64,000 bases of DNA. Origin: Haematobia irritans. Lineage: Eukaryota; Arthropoda; Insecta; Diptera; Muscidae. Under the pieces are notes generated by a model. That model made no database searches, was not told where the DNA came from, and saw only the letters and a list, made by a program, of their open reading frames with translations. The stretch covers positions 34,178,671 to 34,242,670 of the forward strand of contig NC_134399.1 of the NCBI RefSeq assembly GCF_050003625.1, written 5' to 3'. Positions 22,337 through 32,835 of this stretch are shown here, in pieces. Made by a program: the position numbers and the translations under genes. Within the stretch, counting starts at the first letter, position 1. Every line of letters starts with the position of its first letter.

Positions 22337-24253
22337 AAGGGTGATACGGTCAAAATTTGGTCAAGGGAAAACGCGTGTAAATGGGTGAAATCGTTTATTT
22401 AAAAAATCAAATTAAATTTCTTTTTCAAGTTCAATTAGTATAAAATTCAGGAAAAATATTCAGTTAGGCTTTCGCTTTTCCAAATCCGAATTGCCGGGCC
22501 TCACGCTTGACACCTGCCATCAGATTTTGTACAGCCACCTTGGTTTCCTCCTATTCCCCAACATCCTTTCCATAAGTCATTGTATTGAACATTGATCCTG
22601 TAAGTATATAAAGATAGCGGGTAAAACATCTGTTACGAGGCACGCGGAACGAATAACTGCATTCGCCATCGTTAGCCAGCACATCCGCCTCCTCATTACC
22701 CATTATTCCATAATGTCCAGGTACCCAGCACAGGGTAATATTATGCTGTTCAGTGAGAGCTCAAAGCTGTCTACGACAGCGGCTAACTACTTTCGACGTT
22801 ATGGTCGTATTTCTGGGGCCTTTATTTGCTGCCTGACTGTCGATAAAGAAGCTGATATCGCTTCTTAATATCGGCCTCATCAACAGCAACTCTGCAGTAA
22901 ATACCACGACCAGTGCCATAAACATTTCCGATCCATCCGTATAAATATTCAGGTCTCCAAAATGTATACGACCTTCTTCCAAATCCTCTATACTGGCCTT
23001 TATATACATGCTGAGTCGCCATAAAGTCTGTCCTAATATCTTGCCCAATTGAAACAATAAGTTCCGTATATGTAAAAATATTCAGTTAGGCTTTCGCTTT
23101 TCCAAATCCGAATTGCCGGGCCTCACGCTTGACACCTGCCATCAGATTTTGTACAGCCACCTTGTCCACCTTCTTCGCCGCAGAAAGCCAGTTTGCCTTG
23201 AACTGCTGCTCGTCCGTAGCAGTTTTTTTGGTCTTCTTTAGGTTTCGCTTGACAATAGCCCAGTATTTCTCAATTGGGCGGCGCTCTGGCGTGTTGGGAG
23301 GGTTCTTGTCCTTGGGAACCACCTGCACGTTGTTGGCACTCCATAGCCTTTTTACCGTAATGGCAAGATGCAAAATCCGGCCAAAACAGTACGGAACAAC
23401 CGTGTTTCTTCAGGAAAGGCAGCAGACGTTTATTGAAACACTCTTTCACGTAAATTTCTTGTTGACAGTCCCGGAAGCTATGAAAATGCTGCTTTTCAAG
23501 CCACAGGTACAGATGGCTTGCCAAACCAGATATTTCTTTGCGAACTTTGACAGTTTTATGTGCTTGAAAATATCTGCTACCTTTCCCCTTCCTTTTGCCG
23601 TATAAAACTCCTGTCCCGGAAGCTGCTTGTAGTCGGCTTTGACGTAGGTTTCGTCGTCCATTACCACGCAGTCAAACTTCGTCAGCATCGTCGTGTACAG
23701 CCTCCGGGATCGCGCTTTGGCCGTCGTATTTTGTTTATCATCGCGATTTGGAGTCACTACCTTCTTGTAAGTCGATAGTCCGGCACGTTTTTTGGCTCGA
23801 TGCACGGTTGTATACGATACACCCAGCTTATTTGCGGCATCTCGGAGAGAGAGAGGTTAGGGTTTCGCTTGAAACTACCGGCAACTCTCTTTGTCGTCTC
23901 AGCGGCTTCCGGTTTTCGATTTCCGCCGATCCAGACAGCCAGGAATGTCGACAAACGTTCCCCAAACACTTTAATTACATTTGTAACGGTTGATTTGGCA
24001 ACTTTTAGCGATTTTGCCAGCTTTGCGTGCGAGTAGTTCGGATTTTCGCGATGCACGAGCAAAATTTTGATACGCTGCTCTTCTTGCTTGGACGGCATTT
24101 TGACAACTGAAGAGTGAATTCCAAAATCAAAATAGGAGCAACATTCTACACACACACACCCCTTCAAAATGAGGGGTGTTCAGGTTTTTTAAATGCAAAA
24201 TTGAAAGAAATACGTCAAGTTTATATTGACCAAATTTTGACCGTATCACCATT
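22337..24253 (-). mobile_element. ITmD37E-type transposon, copy 3, rearranged chimera
   Basis: Both inverted-repeat ends are present (right end CACCATT, one substitution from CACCCTT), with TA on each side. The flanks do not match: SINE head at left, the TATAGATTCCGG block at right. Near the left end (transposase 3' end) lies a 529-bp LOA RNase H fragment (22542-23070), and about 95 bp of transposon (AAAAATATTCAGTTAGGC onward) occur on both sides of it. The transposase frame (start MPSKQEEQ near 24098) has several indels but keeps the 7-A version of the C-terminus. Confidence 0.8.
22542..23070 (-). pseudogene. LOA-like RNase H fragment inside ITmD37E copy 3
   Basis: Closely matches 16359-16889: the same frames for IYTDGSEMF, DSQAANKG and GNEEADVLAN-like text. 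The 11-bp CAACTCTGCAG duplication of the other copy is absent here, so that duplication came later or in a separate lineage. Confidence 0.75.
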
Positions 24254-24255
24254 TA

Positions 24256-24610
24256 TATAGATTCCGGACTATATATGTCTGACTGGCGGACTGAGCGTCT
24301 ACAATTCCTGACGGAATTGTCGCATTGTCCGTGCCTGGACGTGTGGGAGTTGTGCTCCCGAACACTCAGTATCTTCCTTACTGGCCACTCACGTCACTTA
24401 TAGCATCCATATAACCGTGTCCCCAGATTTGATTTCCGGACTATATAGGTTTGACTGGCGGACTGAGCGTCTACAATTCCTGACGGAAATGCCGCATTGT
24501 CCGTGCCTGGACGTGTGGGAGTTGTGCTACCGCACACTCAGTATCTTCCATACTGGCCACTCACGTCACTTATAGCATCCATATATACGTGCCCCTATAT
24601 TTGATATATT
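24256..24610. repeat. Two-unit tandem repeat, ~172 bp
   Basis: The block GACTGGCGGACTGAGCGTCT recurs at 24281 and 24453 with the same following text (TACAATTCCTGACGGAA, CACGTCACTTATAGCATCC). Single related copies lie at 18863 and 22167. No coding function seen. Confidence 0.65.
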
Positions 24611-24694
24611 CTATGGCTTCCGATCCGCCTGAAATTTGACCTTTTAGTTACCACGGGAAAATTTGTCATCATATCAGTTCAAAATTACTTATAG

Positions 24695-25005
24695 AACCAC
24701 CGTAGTGCAATGGTTAGCATTCCCACCTTGCATACACAAGGTCGTGGGTTCGACTCCTGCTTTGACCGAAAACCAAAATGTTTTTCAGTGGTGGATTGTC
24801 CCACCTCAGTAATGCTGGTGACATTTCTCTAAGTGGTTTCGGTGCAATATGGAACGCCTATAAAAAGGAGGTCCCTTGTCATTGAGCTTAACATGGAATC
24901 GGGGAGCACTCAGTGATAAGAGAGAAGTTCACCATTGTGGTATCACAATTGTCTAAGTGAGCCTGATACATCCGTCTGCCACCTAAACTACATACCTACC
25001 TACCT
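24695..25005 (+). mobile_element. tRNA-SINE, unsplit allele of the 19024 insertion
   Basis: Bounded by ACTTATAG at 24687-24694 and 25006-25013. The outer flanks match the split SINE at 19024-20636 (left TCATCATATC-GTTCAAAATT, right ACTCCAC and CGATCAAGAACTAAGGAGG). The anticodon-like region CTTGCATACACAAGG is uninterrupted, so this is the pre-insertion state for ITmD37E copy 2. The tail reads ACCTACCTACCT in place of AACCT repeats. Confidence 0.85.
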
Positions 25006-25804
25006 ACTTATAGACTCCACATTATAAAACGATCAAGAACTAAGGAGGCTTATATAGATAGGTAAACCATCGGAAACTGTCACCACAACCCAAGTGATTC
25101 AATTGTGGATGACAGTCTCCGGTAGAACTATGTATGTAATCAATCTTCTGGATCTTTCAGGAAGAACAAATTCCATCCGATAACAACCATGCAAAAACTA
25201 ATCTACCCCATATAAACCGATTCACAGATCTGATTAACAGAGCCTCTAATAAGGTCAAAAGGATCCCTTCCTTTTGAAATTCGATAATGTAAGTATTGCA
25301 AAAATTGGTCCATACACTTTGGGAAATTAGTGCAACTTGTCACATGCGAACCTATAACAGGACTGGTACCAGAACTCCAGTTTGTAGTAGTAACCTATTG
25401 TTCAACATATTCCAAAAGTTTATCCTTTCTGGTATGATACGGATGCTCAAAATGAGAAGATTTTTGATACTTATTGCAGACTTTTTCTTGAGGACCTGTC
25501 TATCGGGTAGTCCTACTAAGTTATCCCAGAACATTTCATTTGGAATGAGTCCGAGACATGACCTAATGTGTAAATTTACCCCGTAAATGACAAACTCGTG
25601 TTAAAGTGACCAGTCCTTTCTATACCTTTTGATCAATACTAGGACTGGTCCATATACACACTAGGGACCAGCCCCGTACCCGTCCTGGGTTTGATCCATT
25701 TCCCGTGGGGTATATATAGATTCCTCTATCTTAACCGATCAAGAACAAAAATGGCTTACATAGGTCTTTAGTCTGCCTTTTAATACCGATCAAACATTCG
25801 AGTT
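25006..25804. other. Decayed repeat DNA, no gene
   Basis: 25060-25270 resembles a badly decayed family A DINE leader and array (AACCCAAGTGATTCAATTGT, AACAACCATGCAAAAACT). 25280-25680 has two GGACTGGTCC-like boxes and no recognisable protein. A repeat of GATCAAGAACNAANNNGGCT occurs at 25032 and 25738. Confidence 0.35.
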
Positions 25805-27020
25805 TCTGACATCGATTTCTGACTGTACACCGAAAGAATTTTCTTCGTAAAAAGAACGAAAAATTTCGTTAAAAGTACGAAATTTGTCATTGTTTTACAA
25901 CCAAAGAAACTTTTCATTAAAAGTACGAAATATTTCGTACTTTTTACGAAGAAAAGTTCTTCCAAAATTTTCGTAGTTTGTAAGAAAAAAATTCGTACTT
26001 TTTATGAAGAATCTTCGTACTTTTTATGAAGAATCTTCGTACTTTTTATGAAACAATTTCGTTCTTTTTATGAAAATGTTTCGTACTTTTTATGAAACAA
26101 TGTCGTTCTTTTTATGAAAATGTTTCGTACTTTTTATGAAAAATTTTCGTAGTTTTTATGAAAAATGTTCGTACTTTTTACTTTTCGTACTTTTTTCTGA
26201 AAAATGTTCGAACTTTTAGAAAAAAATTTATAGTCGAAAGTGCATTTGGTTGTAGTTGCAATTGTGAAAAATGACATCACTACTTTACATCTTAAGTTTT
26301 TGAATATTTTTTAGTTTTATTGCTTCACTTTTATTCATAGCGCGCTATCACCCAAATGAGAAGTAGCATAGACTTGCATAAAAAATAGAATAAAGGAATA
26401 CACTCAAGCACATTATAAAAGACAATTTAATGTCGCGAACGGAAATTTTGCAACTTCAATGAAACTTCTTCGTTATTTCAAAGAAAATGTTTCGTACTTT
26501 TTATGAAGAAATTTTAACGCAGAATGTTTCGTAAAATATTCGTAAAAACTTCTTCACAAAATTCATGAAATATGAAGAAAGTTTCGTTAAAAGTACGAAC
26601 TTTTTACGAAGAAAAGTTAATGTAGAATGTTTCGTAGAAGTTTCGTATATTCGTAAAATGTTCTTCGTAAAATTTAAGAAAATGAATGAAAATTTCGTTA
26701 TTTTAATGAAGAATTCAGGAAGAATAGTTAATGAAGAATTCTTCGTAAAATTAACGAAGAGAATTCTTTCGGTGTATAACATATATTCTTGATCAGGGAA
26801 AAATTCTAAGATAATATTTTAATGGCCCTTATGTGTGTCGATTGTAGTCACACCACATCCTTCAATAATTGTGTTATCGTGTTGAAATTTGGCACAGATT
26901 CGGTTTTAGTCTGAACGCAAGTCATGATCGGAGATATATCGGTCCAAGTTTTGATATAGCCCCCATATGAACCAATCTCCCGATTTGACTTCTTGGGCTT
27001 CTAAATACTGCAATTTTTCC
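25805..27020 (+). mobile_element. DINE-1-like family B fragment split by a MITE
   Basis: Reads CGATTTCTGACTGTA, then the MITE 25828-26774, then TAACATATATTCTTGATCAG and the family B text through CCGATTTGACTTCTTGGGCT. Only the left block and about one tandem unit survive. Confidence 0.65.
25828..26774. mobile_element. TA-target MITE with CACCGAAAG ends (947 bp)
   Basis: Ends CACCGAAAGAATTTTCTTCG and its near-complement at 26752-26774, flanked by TA on both sides. The interior is built of short repeats (CGTACTTTTTATGAAGAAT and relatives of about 22 bp) that are themselves partly palindromic. Apparent reading frames on both strands follow from that symmetry. No transposase. Confidence 0.75.
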
Positions 27021-27163
27021 TCAGTTCAAAGACATACGACTTTAACGGATTTACTTTAATAAAAAAATGAACCTAAGATTATAAACTTTATTTTAATTAA
27101 AATTTCATTATTTTAAAGAAATTTGTATTTAATATTTTGTAAATTGGACATCCTCACATTTAG

Positions 27164-27384
27164 GTTGCGTATATTTAGAGGCAAGTTCGATGAAAAGTAT
27201 ATTTCCGGTTTTGGTTTCGTCGTGAGAGATATATCCTACACGTACTTTGCACAATGGCATTTGCGAGATTTCTTCAATATATTCAGGGATGGATGGATTA
27301 GGAGAATACAAATTCCGCTAAAAGCTCCTATTTTGGTGTCTTCAGATCTAAAGAACTCAACATTGGCTTACTTCGTCAAAGTTG
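27164..27384 (+). CDS. Possible host exon, unidentified
   Basis: Open 74-codon stretch preceded by a plausible acceptor (CACATTTAG) and followed by TTG-GTAAAT, a possible donor. The translation includes RGKFDEKYISGFGF and KAPILVSSDLKNSTLA. Codon usage looks more protein-like than its surroundings. Its end phase (1) does not fit the start phase of the candidate at 28323 without another exon. I recognise no family. It could be a chance frame. Confidence 0.25.
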
Positions 27385-27539
27385 GTAAATAAATTACTTT
27401 ATGACAAAAGGCAATTTCGTTTGTCTAAAATTTCATTCAGGAGGAAAGTATTTTGGGTTATTTTCGTAGCAATGAATTTATAGACTGTCCCAGAATGCTA
27501 TACATTGGTCCTTCATTCAAATAATCCATTGATAATGAG

Positions 27540-27870
27540 ACTTTGGCTGCGATATGTAGTCAGAATTCCCAAAACTTTTCAAATATTATGGCCCCCATTG
27601 AAAACACATTTCAATGCCATTTGGATAATTGCCCTTTTCCATGGTGCAAACCACCTTCACAACTTTGTTCAATTTTAATCCATGAGTTAATAATTTTTTT
27701 TCTTCTCCCTTCAACGCGAAGTGCAGTCAATACTTGGTTAAGTAATTGGGCCTTTTGTGAGTTACGAGGTAATATTTTGTTTTTCTGTTCGAAATGCAAA
27801 AAATGCATAAATATTTCACACATTTCTGACATCGATGAATGGGATCCATTGAACGGTGTCGGCTAATATG
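27540..27870 (-). other. Possible decayed SANT/zeste-like fragment
   Basis: On the reverse strand 27611-27832 reads AQLLNQVLTALRVEGRR, then INSWIKIEQSC, faintly like the Myb/SANT-type domains of zeste-like proteins and Harbinger accessory proteins. There is no start context, and the plus strand is also open. Very uncertain. Confidence 0.15.
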
Positions 27871-28322
27871 TCATGCGGTTCCACCTCTTCGCTTTTTCAT
27901 AAAAGAAATTCAAATCCCCAAGGGATTTCTATTGTTTTGTGGTGACTATACAAAAAAAAATATTCCAAATGTCAAAATGAATAGAAATCTCAGTTGCACT
28001 TCTTGCCAAATGCATTTTCTAAATTGTTCATTTTGGGGTATACTTGATTGAAGGTTCTCAAGAATATAATCAAAAAAAAGTCTACAAAAATATGGAAATA
28101 ATGATTTTTTTTTCATGGTTTTAGATTTGCTTTCCCTTAGACAATAGGCTTTTAAGAAAATTAGATGACGTGCAAAGTCTTAAATCATAACCAAAATAAA
28201 TGGAAATACTATGTCCCATTGTGTTATTTTTTTTATTTACAAATTTTGCCAATTATTTTTAACACTTCTTGCCCGTTTTTTGTTATAAAGAATAATTTTC
28301 TACTTGATTTATTAACTTTCAG

Positions 28323-28494
28323 TTTCCTGTGCACAACCTATTACTCGCAAAAGAGGCTGTACATCATGGACGTGTTTACATACAATAGCGATGTTACATT
28401 ACATTACAGGGTTACATGTCAAAGCCGAGACTACAAACTGCCAGTGATCCACGTTAACAGTGACTTTGTTCGTATTGATGTACTACAATGCCAG
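28323..28494 (+). CDS. Candidate internal exon of an unidentified host gene
   Basis: 172 nt bounded by a polypyrimidine-rich acceptor (TTTATTAACTTTCAG) and a near-consensus donor (CAG-GTAAGG). The single open frame is 57 codons, entered in phase 2 and leaving in phase 0. Its base composition is clearly less AT-rich than both sides, and there is a plausible mix of residues (MDVFTYNSDVTLHYRV, then PVIHVNSDFVRID). It matches no mobile element here. I cannot name the protein. It is the best candidate for host coding sequence in the window. Confidence 0.4.
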
Positions 28495-29189
28495 GTAAGG
28501 TATTTAGAATTTCGGATTTTTAATAAATATATTTTTAAAAAGTATTTTTGATATTGATTTTGTTTTTAACATGTAATTGTGAGAATTTGGTTTTCCAGAT
28601 GAAATGAAAACGCGCTCAAACAAATTGTCGATGTGAATATAATGAACATATTATTGAGACGAGACAAAAGCATCGATTTATAAAATATTCTGGCAAAAAA
28701 ACAAAAACAACTTTAATAACTACTTTGATTCGAAAACAAATTGTTCAAACAAGTTATATTCTATAAAATGTTATTTTGCTATTTACAACACTTCCCTTTC
28801 TTCCTGGGGTAAATCTTACAAAGACAGAACTACACGGATGAAAAAGACTGTCTTTCATATGTTTGGCTATAAACATTATATGTTTGGAACACAAATTTTT
28901 AAACACAATATTTTTGAGTGCAAGCATATAATGTTCATAAACTAGCATAACATGTTTGGGACATATATGTTAATATGTTAGAACATATTATGTTTGGGAC
29001 ATAAAATGTTTTTAAATATAATATGCTTGGATGCAAATATATATTAATTTAGAAATAGCCTATAAACATATATGTGTTTAGTAGCTTGGAGCGCAATTTA
29101 ACAGGGAGCGATATTGAATTAAGTTGGTGGTTGTTGCTTGTTATTACAAAATTAACATTTTATTTTTCCTTGGGCAATTGATCAGCTAC

Positions 29190-29250
29190 TTCTTTGATCC
29201 TTACAAACTGTGTGGTCCGCTGTTCGAATCCCCGTCCGGCAAAAGGTAAA
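29190..29250 (+). other. tRNA-like segment within MITE M4
   Basis: Reads CTTACAAACTGTGTGGTCC, then GCTGTTCGAATCCCCGTCC, then GGCAAAAGGTAAAA. The box B-like GTTCGAATCC is clear; the 5' half is degraded compared with the version at 58463-58543. Not a functional tRNA gene. Confidence 0.45.
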
Positions 29251-29263
29251 ATTAAAATAAAAA

Positions 29264-31475
29264 CAAGTATATACGGCCGTAAGTTCGGCCAGGCCGAAGC
29301 TTATGTACCCTCCATCATGGATTGCGTAGAAACTTCATCTAAACACTGCCATCCACAATAGAATTACTTAAGTTGCGGTAACGCTTGCCGGTAAATTGTA
29401 TGTGGTATATTTCCATACGTGGTATATTTTAAATCAAAAAAGATCGATCCAATACGTGTATAATTCAGTTTGACAAAGTAGACATAAAATTTTGACAAAA
29501 ATTTCTACATAAATAAAATTTTAACAAAATTTTCTATAGAAATAAAATTTTCACAAAATTTTCTATAGAAATAAAAATTTTGACAAAATTTTCTATAGAA
29601 AGAAAATTTTGACAAAAATTTCTACAGAAATAAAATGTTAACCAAATTTGTCTATAGAAATAAACTTTTGACAAAATTTTCTATAGAAATAAAATCTTGG
29701 TAGATTATTTTTGGCTCGAGTGGCAACCATGATTATGAACCGAATAAAATTTGAACAAAATTTACTATAGAAATAAAATGTTGACAAAATTTTCTATAGA
29801 AATAAATATTTGACAATGATGAAAATTTTATTATGAACCGAATAAAATTTTAACAAAATTTTCTCTAGAAATAAAATTTTGACAAAATTTTCTATAGAAA
29901 TAAAATTTTGACAAATTTTCTATAGAAATAAAATTTTGGTAGATTATTTTTGGCTCTAGTGGCAACCATGATTATGAACCGATATGGACCAATTTTTGTG
30001 TGATTGGACCAATTTTGGTATGGTTGTTAGCGACCATATACTAACACCACGTTCCTAATTTGAACCGGATCGGATGAATTTTGCTCCTCCAAGAGGCTCC
30101 GAAGGTCAAATCTGCAGAACGTTTTATATGGGGGCTATATATAATTATGGACCGATATGGACCAATTCTGGCATGGTTGTTAAAGATTATATACTAACAC
30201 CATGTTCCAAATTACAACCAGATTGGATGAAATTTTCTTCTCTTGGAGACTTCGCAAGCCAAATCTGGGGATCGGTTTATATGGGGGCTACATATAATTA
30301 TGAACCGATGTGGACCAATTTTTGCATGGTTGTTAGACACCATATACCAACATCATGTACCAAATTTCAGATGAACAGGATGAAATTTGTTTCTCTTTGA
30401 CGCACCGCAACCCAAATCTGGGGATCGGTTTATATGGGCGCTATATATAATTATGGACCGATGTAGACCAATTTTTGCACGGTTGTTAGAGACCATATAC
30501 CCATACCATGTACCAAATTTCAGCCGGATCGGATGCAATTTGCTTCTCTATGAGGCTTCGCAAGCCATATCTGGAGATCGGTTTATATGGGGTCTATATA
30601 TAATTATGAACCGATGTGGACCAATTTTTGCATGGTTGTTAGAGACCATACACCAACATCATGTACCAAATTTCAGCCGGATCGGATGAAATTTGCTTCT
30701 CTTTGAGGCTCCGCAAGCCAAATCGGGGGATCGGTTTATATGGGGGCTATATATAATTATGGACCGATGTGGACCAATTTTTGCATGGTTGTTAGAGACC
30801 ATATACAAACACCATGTACCAAATTTCAGCTGGATCGGATGAAATATGCTTCTGTTAGAGGCTCCACAAGCCAAATCTGAGGATCGGTTTATATGGGGGC
30901 TATATATAATTATTGTCCGATGTGGACCAATTTTTGCATGGTTGTTAGAGACCATATACCAACACCATGTACCAACTTTCAGGCGGATCGGATGAAATTT
31001 GCTTCTCTTTTAGGCTCCGCAAGCCAAATCTGGGGATCGGTTTATATGGGGGCTATATATAATTATGGACCGATGTGGACCAATTTTTGCATGGTTGTTA
31101 GAGACCATATACAAACACCATGTACCAAATTTCAGCCGGATCGGATGAAATATGCTTCTGTTAGAGGCTCCACAAGCCAAATCTGAGGGTCCTTTATATG
31201 GGGGCTATACGTAAAAGTGGACCGATATGGCCCATTTTCAATACCATCCGACCTACAGCGATAACAACTACTTGTGCCAAGTTTCAAGTCGATAGCTTGT
31301 TTCGTTCGGAAGTTAGCGTGATTTCAACAGACGGACGGACGGACATGCTTAGATCGACTCAGAATTTCACCACGACCCAGAATATATATACTTTATGGGG
31401 TCTTAGAGCAATATTTCGATGTGTTACAAACGGAATGACAAAGTTAATATACCCCCATCCTATGATGGAGGGTAT
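29264..31475 (-). mobile_element. DINE-1-like element, family A, ends proven by empty site
   Basis: A 2.2-kb copy inserted in an A-run of MITE M4. Left: CAAGTATATACGGCCGTAAG with the hairpin; leader; a 29-bp array (29478-29945) interrupted twice by the GAACCGAATAAAATTT motif. Core: 153-bp units with marks at 30274, 30427, 30580, 30732, 30885 and 31038. Right: GACGGACGGACGGACA and terminal ATGATGGAGGGTATA. The empty counterpart at 59391-59425 reads straight through the A-run, so the boundaries are exact to within the shared A bases. A near-twin in the opposite orientation lies at 45012-47085. Confidence 0.9.
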
Positions 31476-32835
31476 AAAAATCATAAAATTGAATAATTTC
31501 TTCTACAATGTTTGTATTACAGAAAAAGGTGCTAAGAACTAAAAAATCTCGTGAGAAAGATGTGGGGGAATATACAATTGGGCAGAAACAAAATTTTGAG
31601 CATTCAGGTCGAAAACCTATGTTGTTAGCACCTATATTACCTGTTTATTTTCATAATTCATTATGATTGTAAATATATAAATAAATAAATAAAATTTTGA
31701 GCACAATATTGTTTGGGAGAATTTTTTTAAGCATATAATATTTTTGGGTGCAAAATGCTTCCAAACATATTATATGTTCACATAATAACATATTGTTTTT
31801 TGGAAGACAACATTATTAAATTTGGATGCAAAAATACAAAATGTTTGGAACTTAGACTACCAAAACATATATTGTTTAGACCAATATGCTTTCAAACATA
31901 TTATATATTGGAAGAGATCAAACATATAAATGTTTGGGCAATACCCAAAAATTTATATGCTTGAAGCAAAATATGTTTGGGAGTATATGTTACAGAAGCG
32001 ATTTTTTGTGAGCGTGTAGTCATGTATTGCAAAGATCGCAAAACTCCCACGGTTAAGTCCATATCTTTTGGGGGTATTGAAATTCCCTTTGGTGAGTTTG
32101 CAAAATACATTGGGGGTTATTTTGCCTTTTTCGAATGTCCATCGGTAGTGAAAGGGTTAATAGTGAAGAAAGGGCGATAAAAGCCACGATAGCCTTGTAC
32201 TCGTGCAAAAAGGCAATAGGAAAACAGTGGGGACTAAAACCGAAAATTGGGCATTGGCTATACAAGGCAGTGGTTAGACCTAGAATGCTATATGGTGTTG
32301 TAGTCTGGTGGCCGGCACTTCAGCAGCCGACAAGTTTAAACAAAGTTCAGCGTATAGCGTGCTTGTGTATCTCAGGTGCATTCAGTAAGACAGGAACAAA
32401 TGCTCTTAATGTCATGCTGCATTTATTGCCTTTAGACATTTTGACCAAACAGTCAGCTGCAACAACGACTGTGCGGTTAGCGAGCTATCGTTGTGGTCGT
32501 ACGGTCACAGTTCGGTTCTCAAAATAATACCAGATATGCCCAACGTAGTGGATTACACTTTGACAATCAACCTGCAATAAAATCCTTGGACTCTTTGTTC
32601 CTTAACTCGAAAACGGCCATCGACTGCCGCAAATCTCTCAACGAGATGGCTGAGCAGCAAAATATTCACATAATACGGGTGCCTGGCCATAGGAACATAC
32701 CGGGGAACTGTGAAGTGGATGAGTTAGCAAGGCTAGGAACTACCTTACATATTCCAGGGTAACTAGAATCTGTTGGTATGCCTCTGGCAACCTGCAAGCT
32801 CTTACTGCGTGAGTAGGCTGTTATGATGGCAAATG

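Larger units (their letters stand above)
28833..32016 (+). mobile_element. TA-target MITE family M4, split by a DINE-like element
   Basis: Ends CACGGATGAAAAAGACTG and GATTTTTTGTGAGCGTG, with TA on both sides (28831-28832, 32017-32018). Removing 29264-31475 leaves about 972 bp that align end to end with the uninterrupted copy at 58992-59952. The interior is rich in AACATAT/ATATGTT inverted motifs and contains a tRNA-like box B segment at 29190-29246. Confidence 0.85.

Noticed and set aside
30074..31186. Long open frames with a repeated 51-residue peptide (VYMGAIYNYGPMWTNF type) in the DINE-like arrays
   Set aside because: The 153-bp unit is 51 codons, so any stop-free unit stays open when tandemised. 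Both strands are open, frames differ between copies, and there is no consistent start. Treated as non-coding repeats.
30274..31192. Regularly spaced repeats as a CRISPR-like array
   Set aside because: The whole 153-bp unit is repeated, with no unique spacers and no cas genes, in a eukaryotic repeat context.
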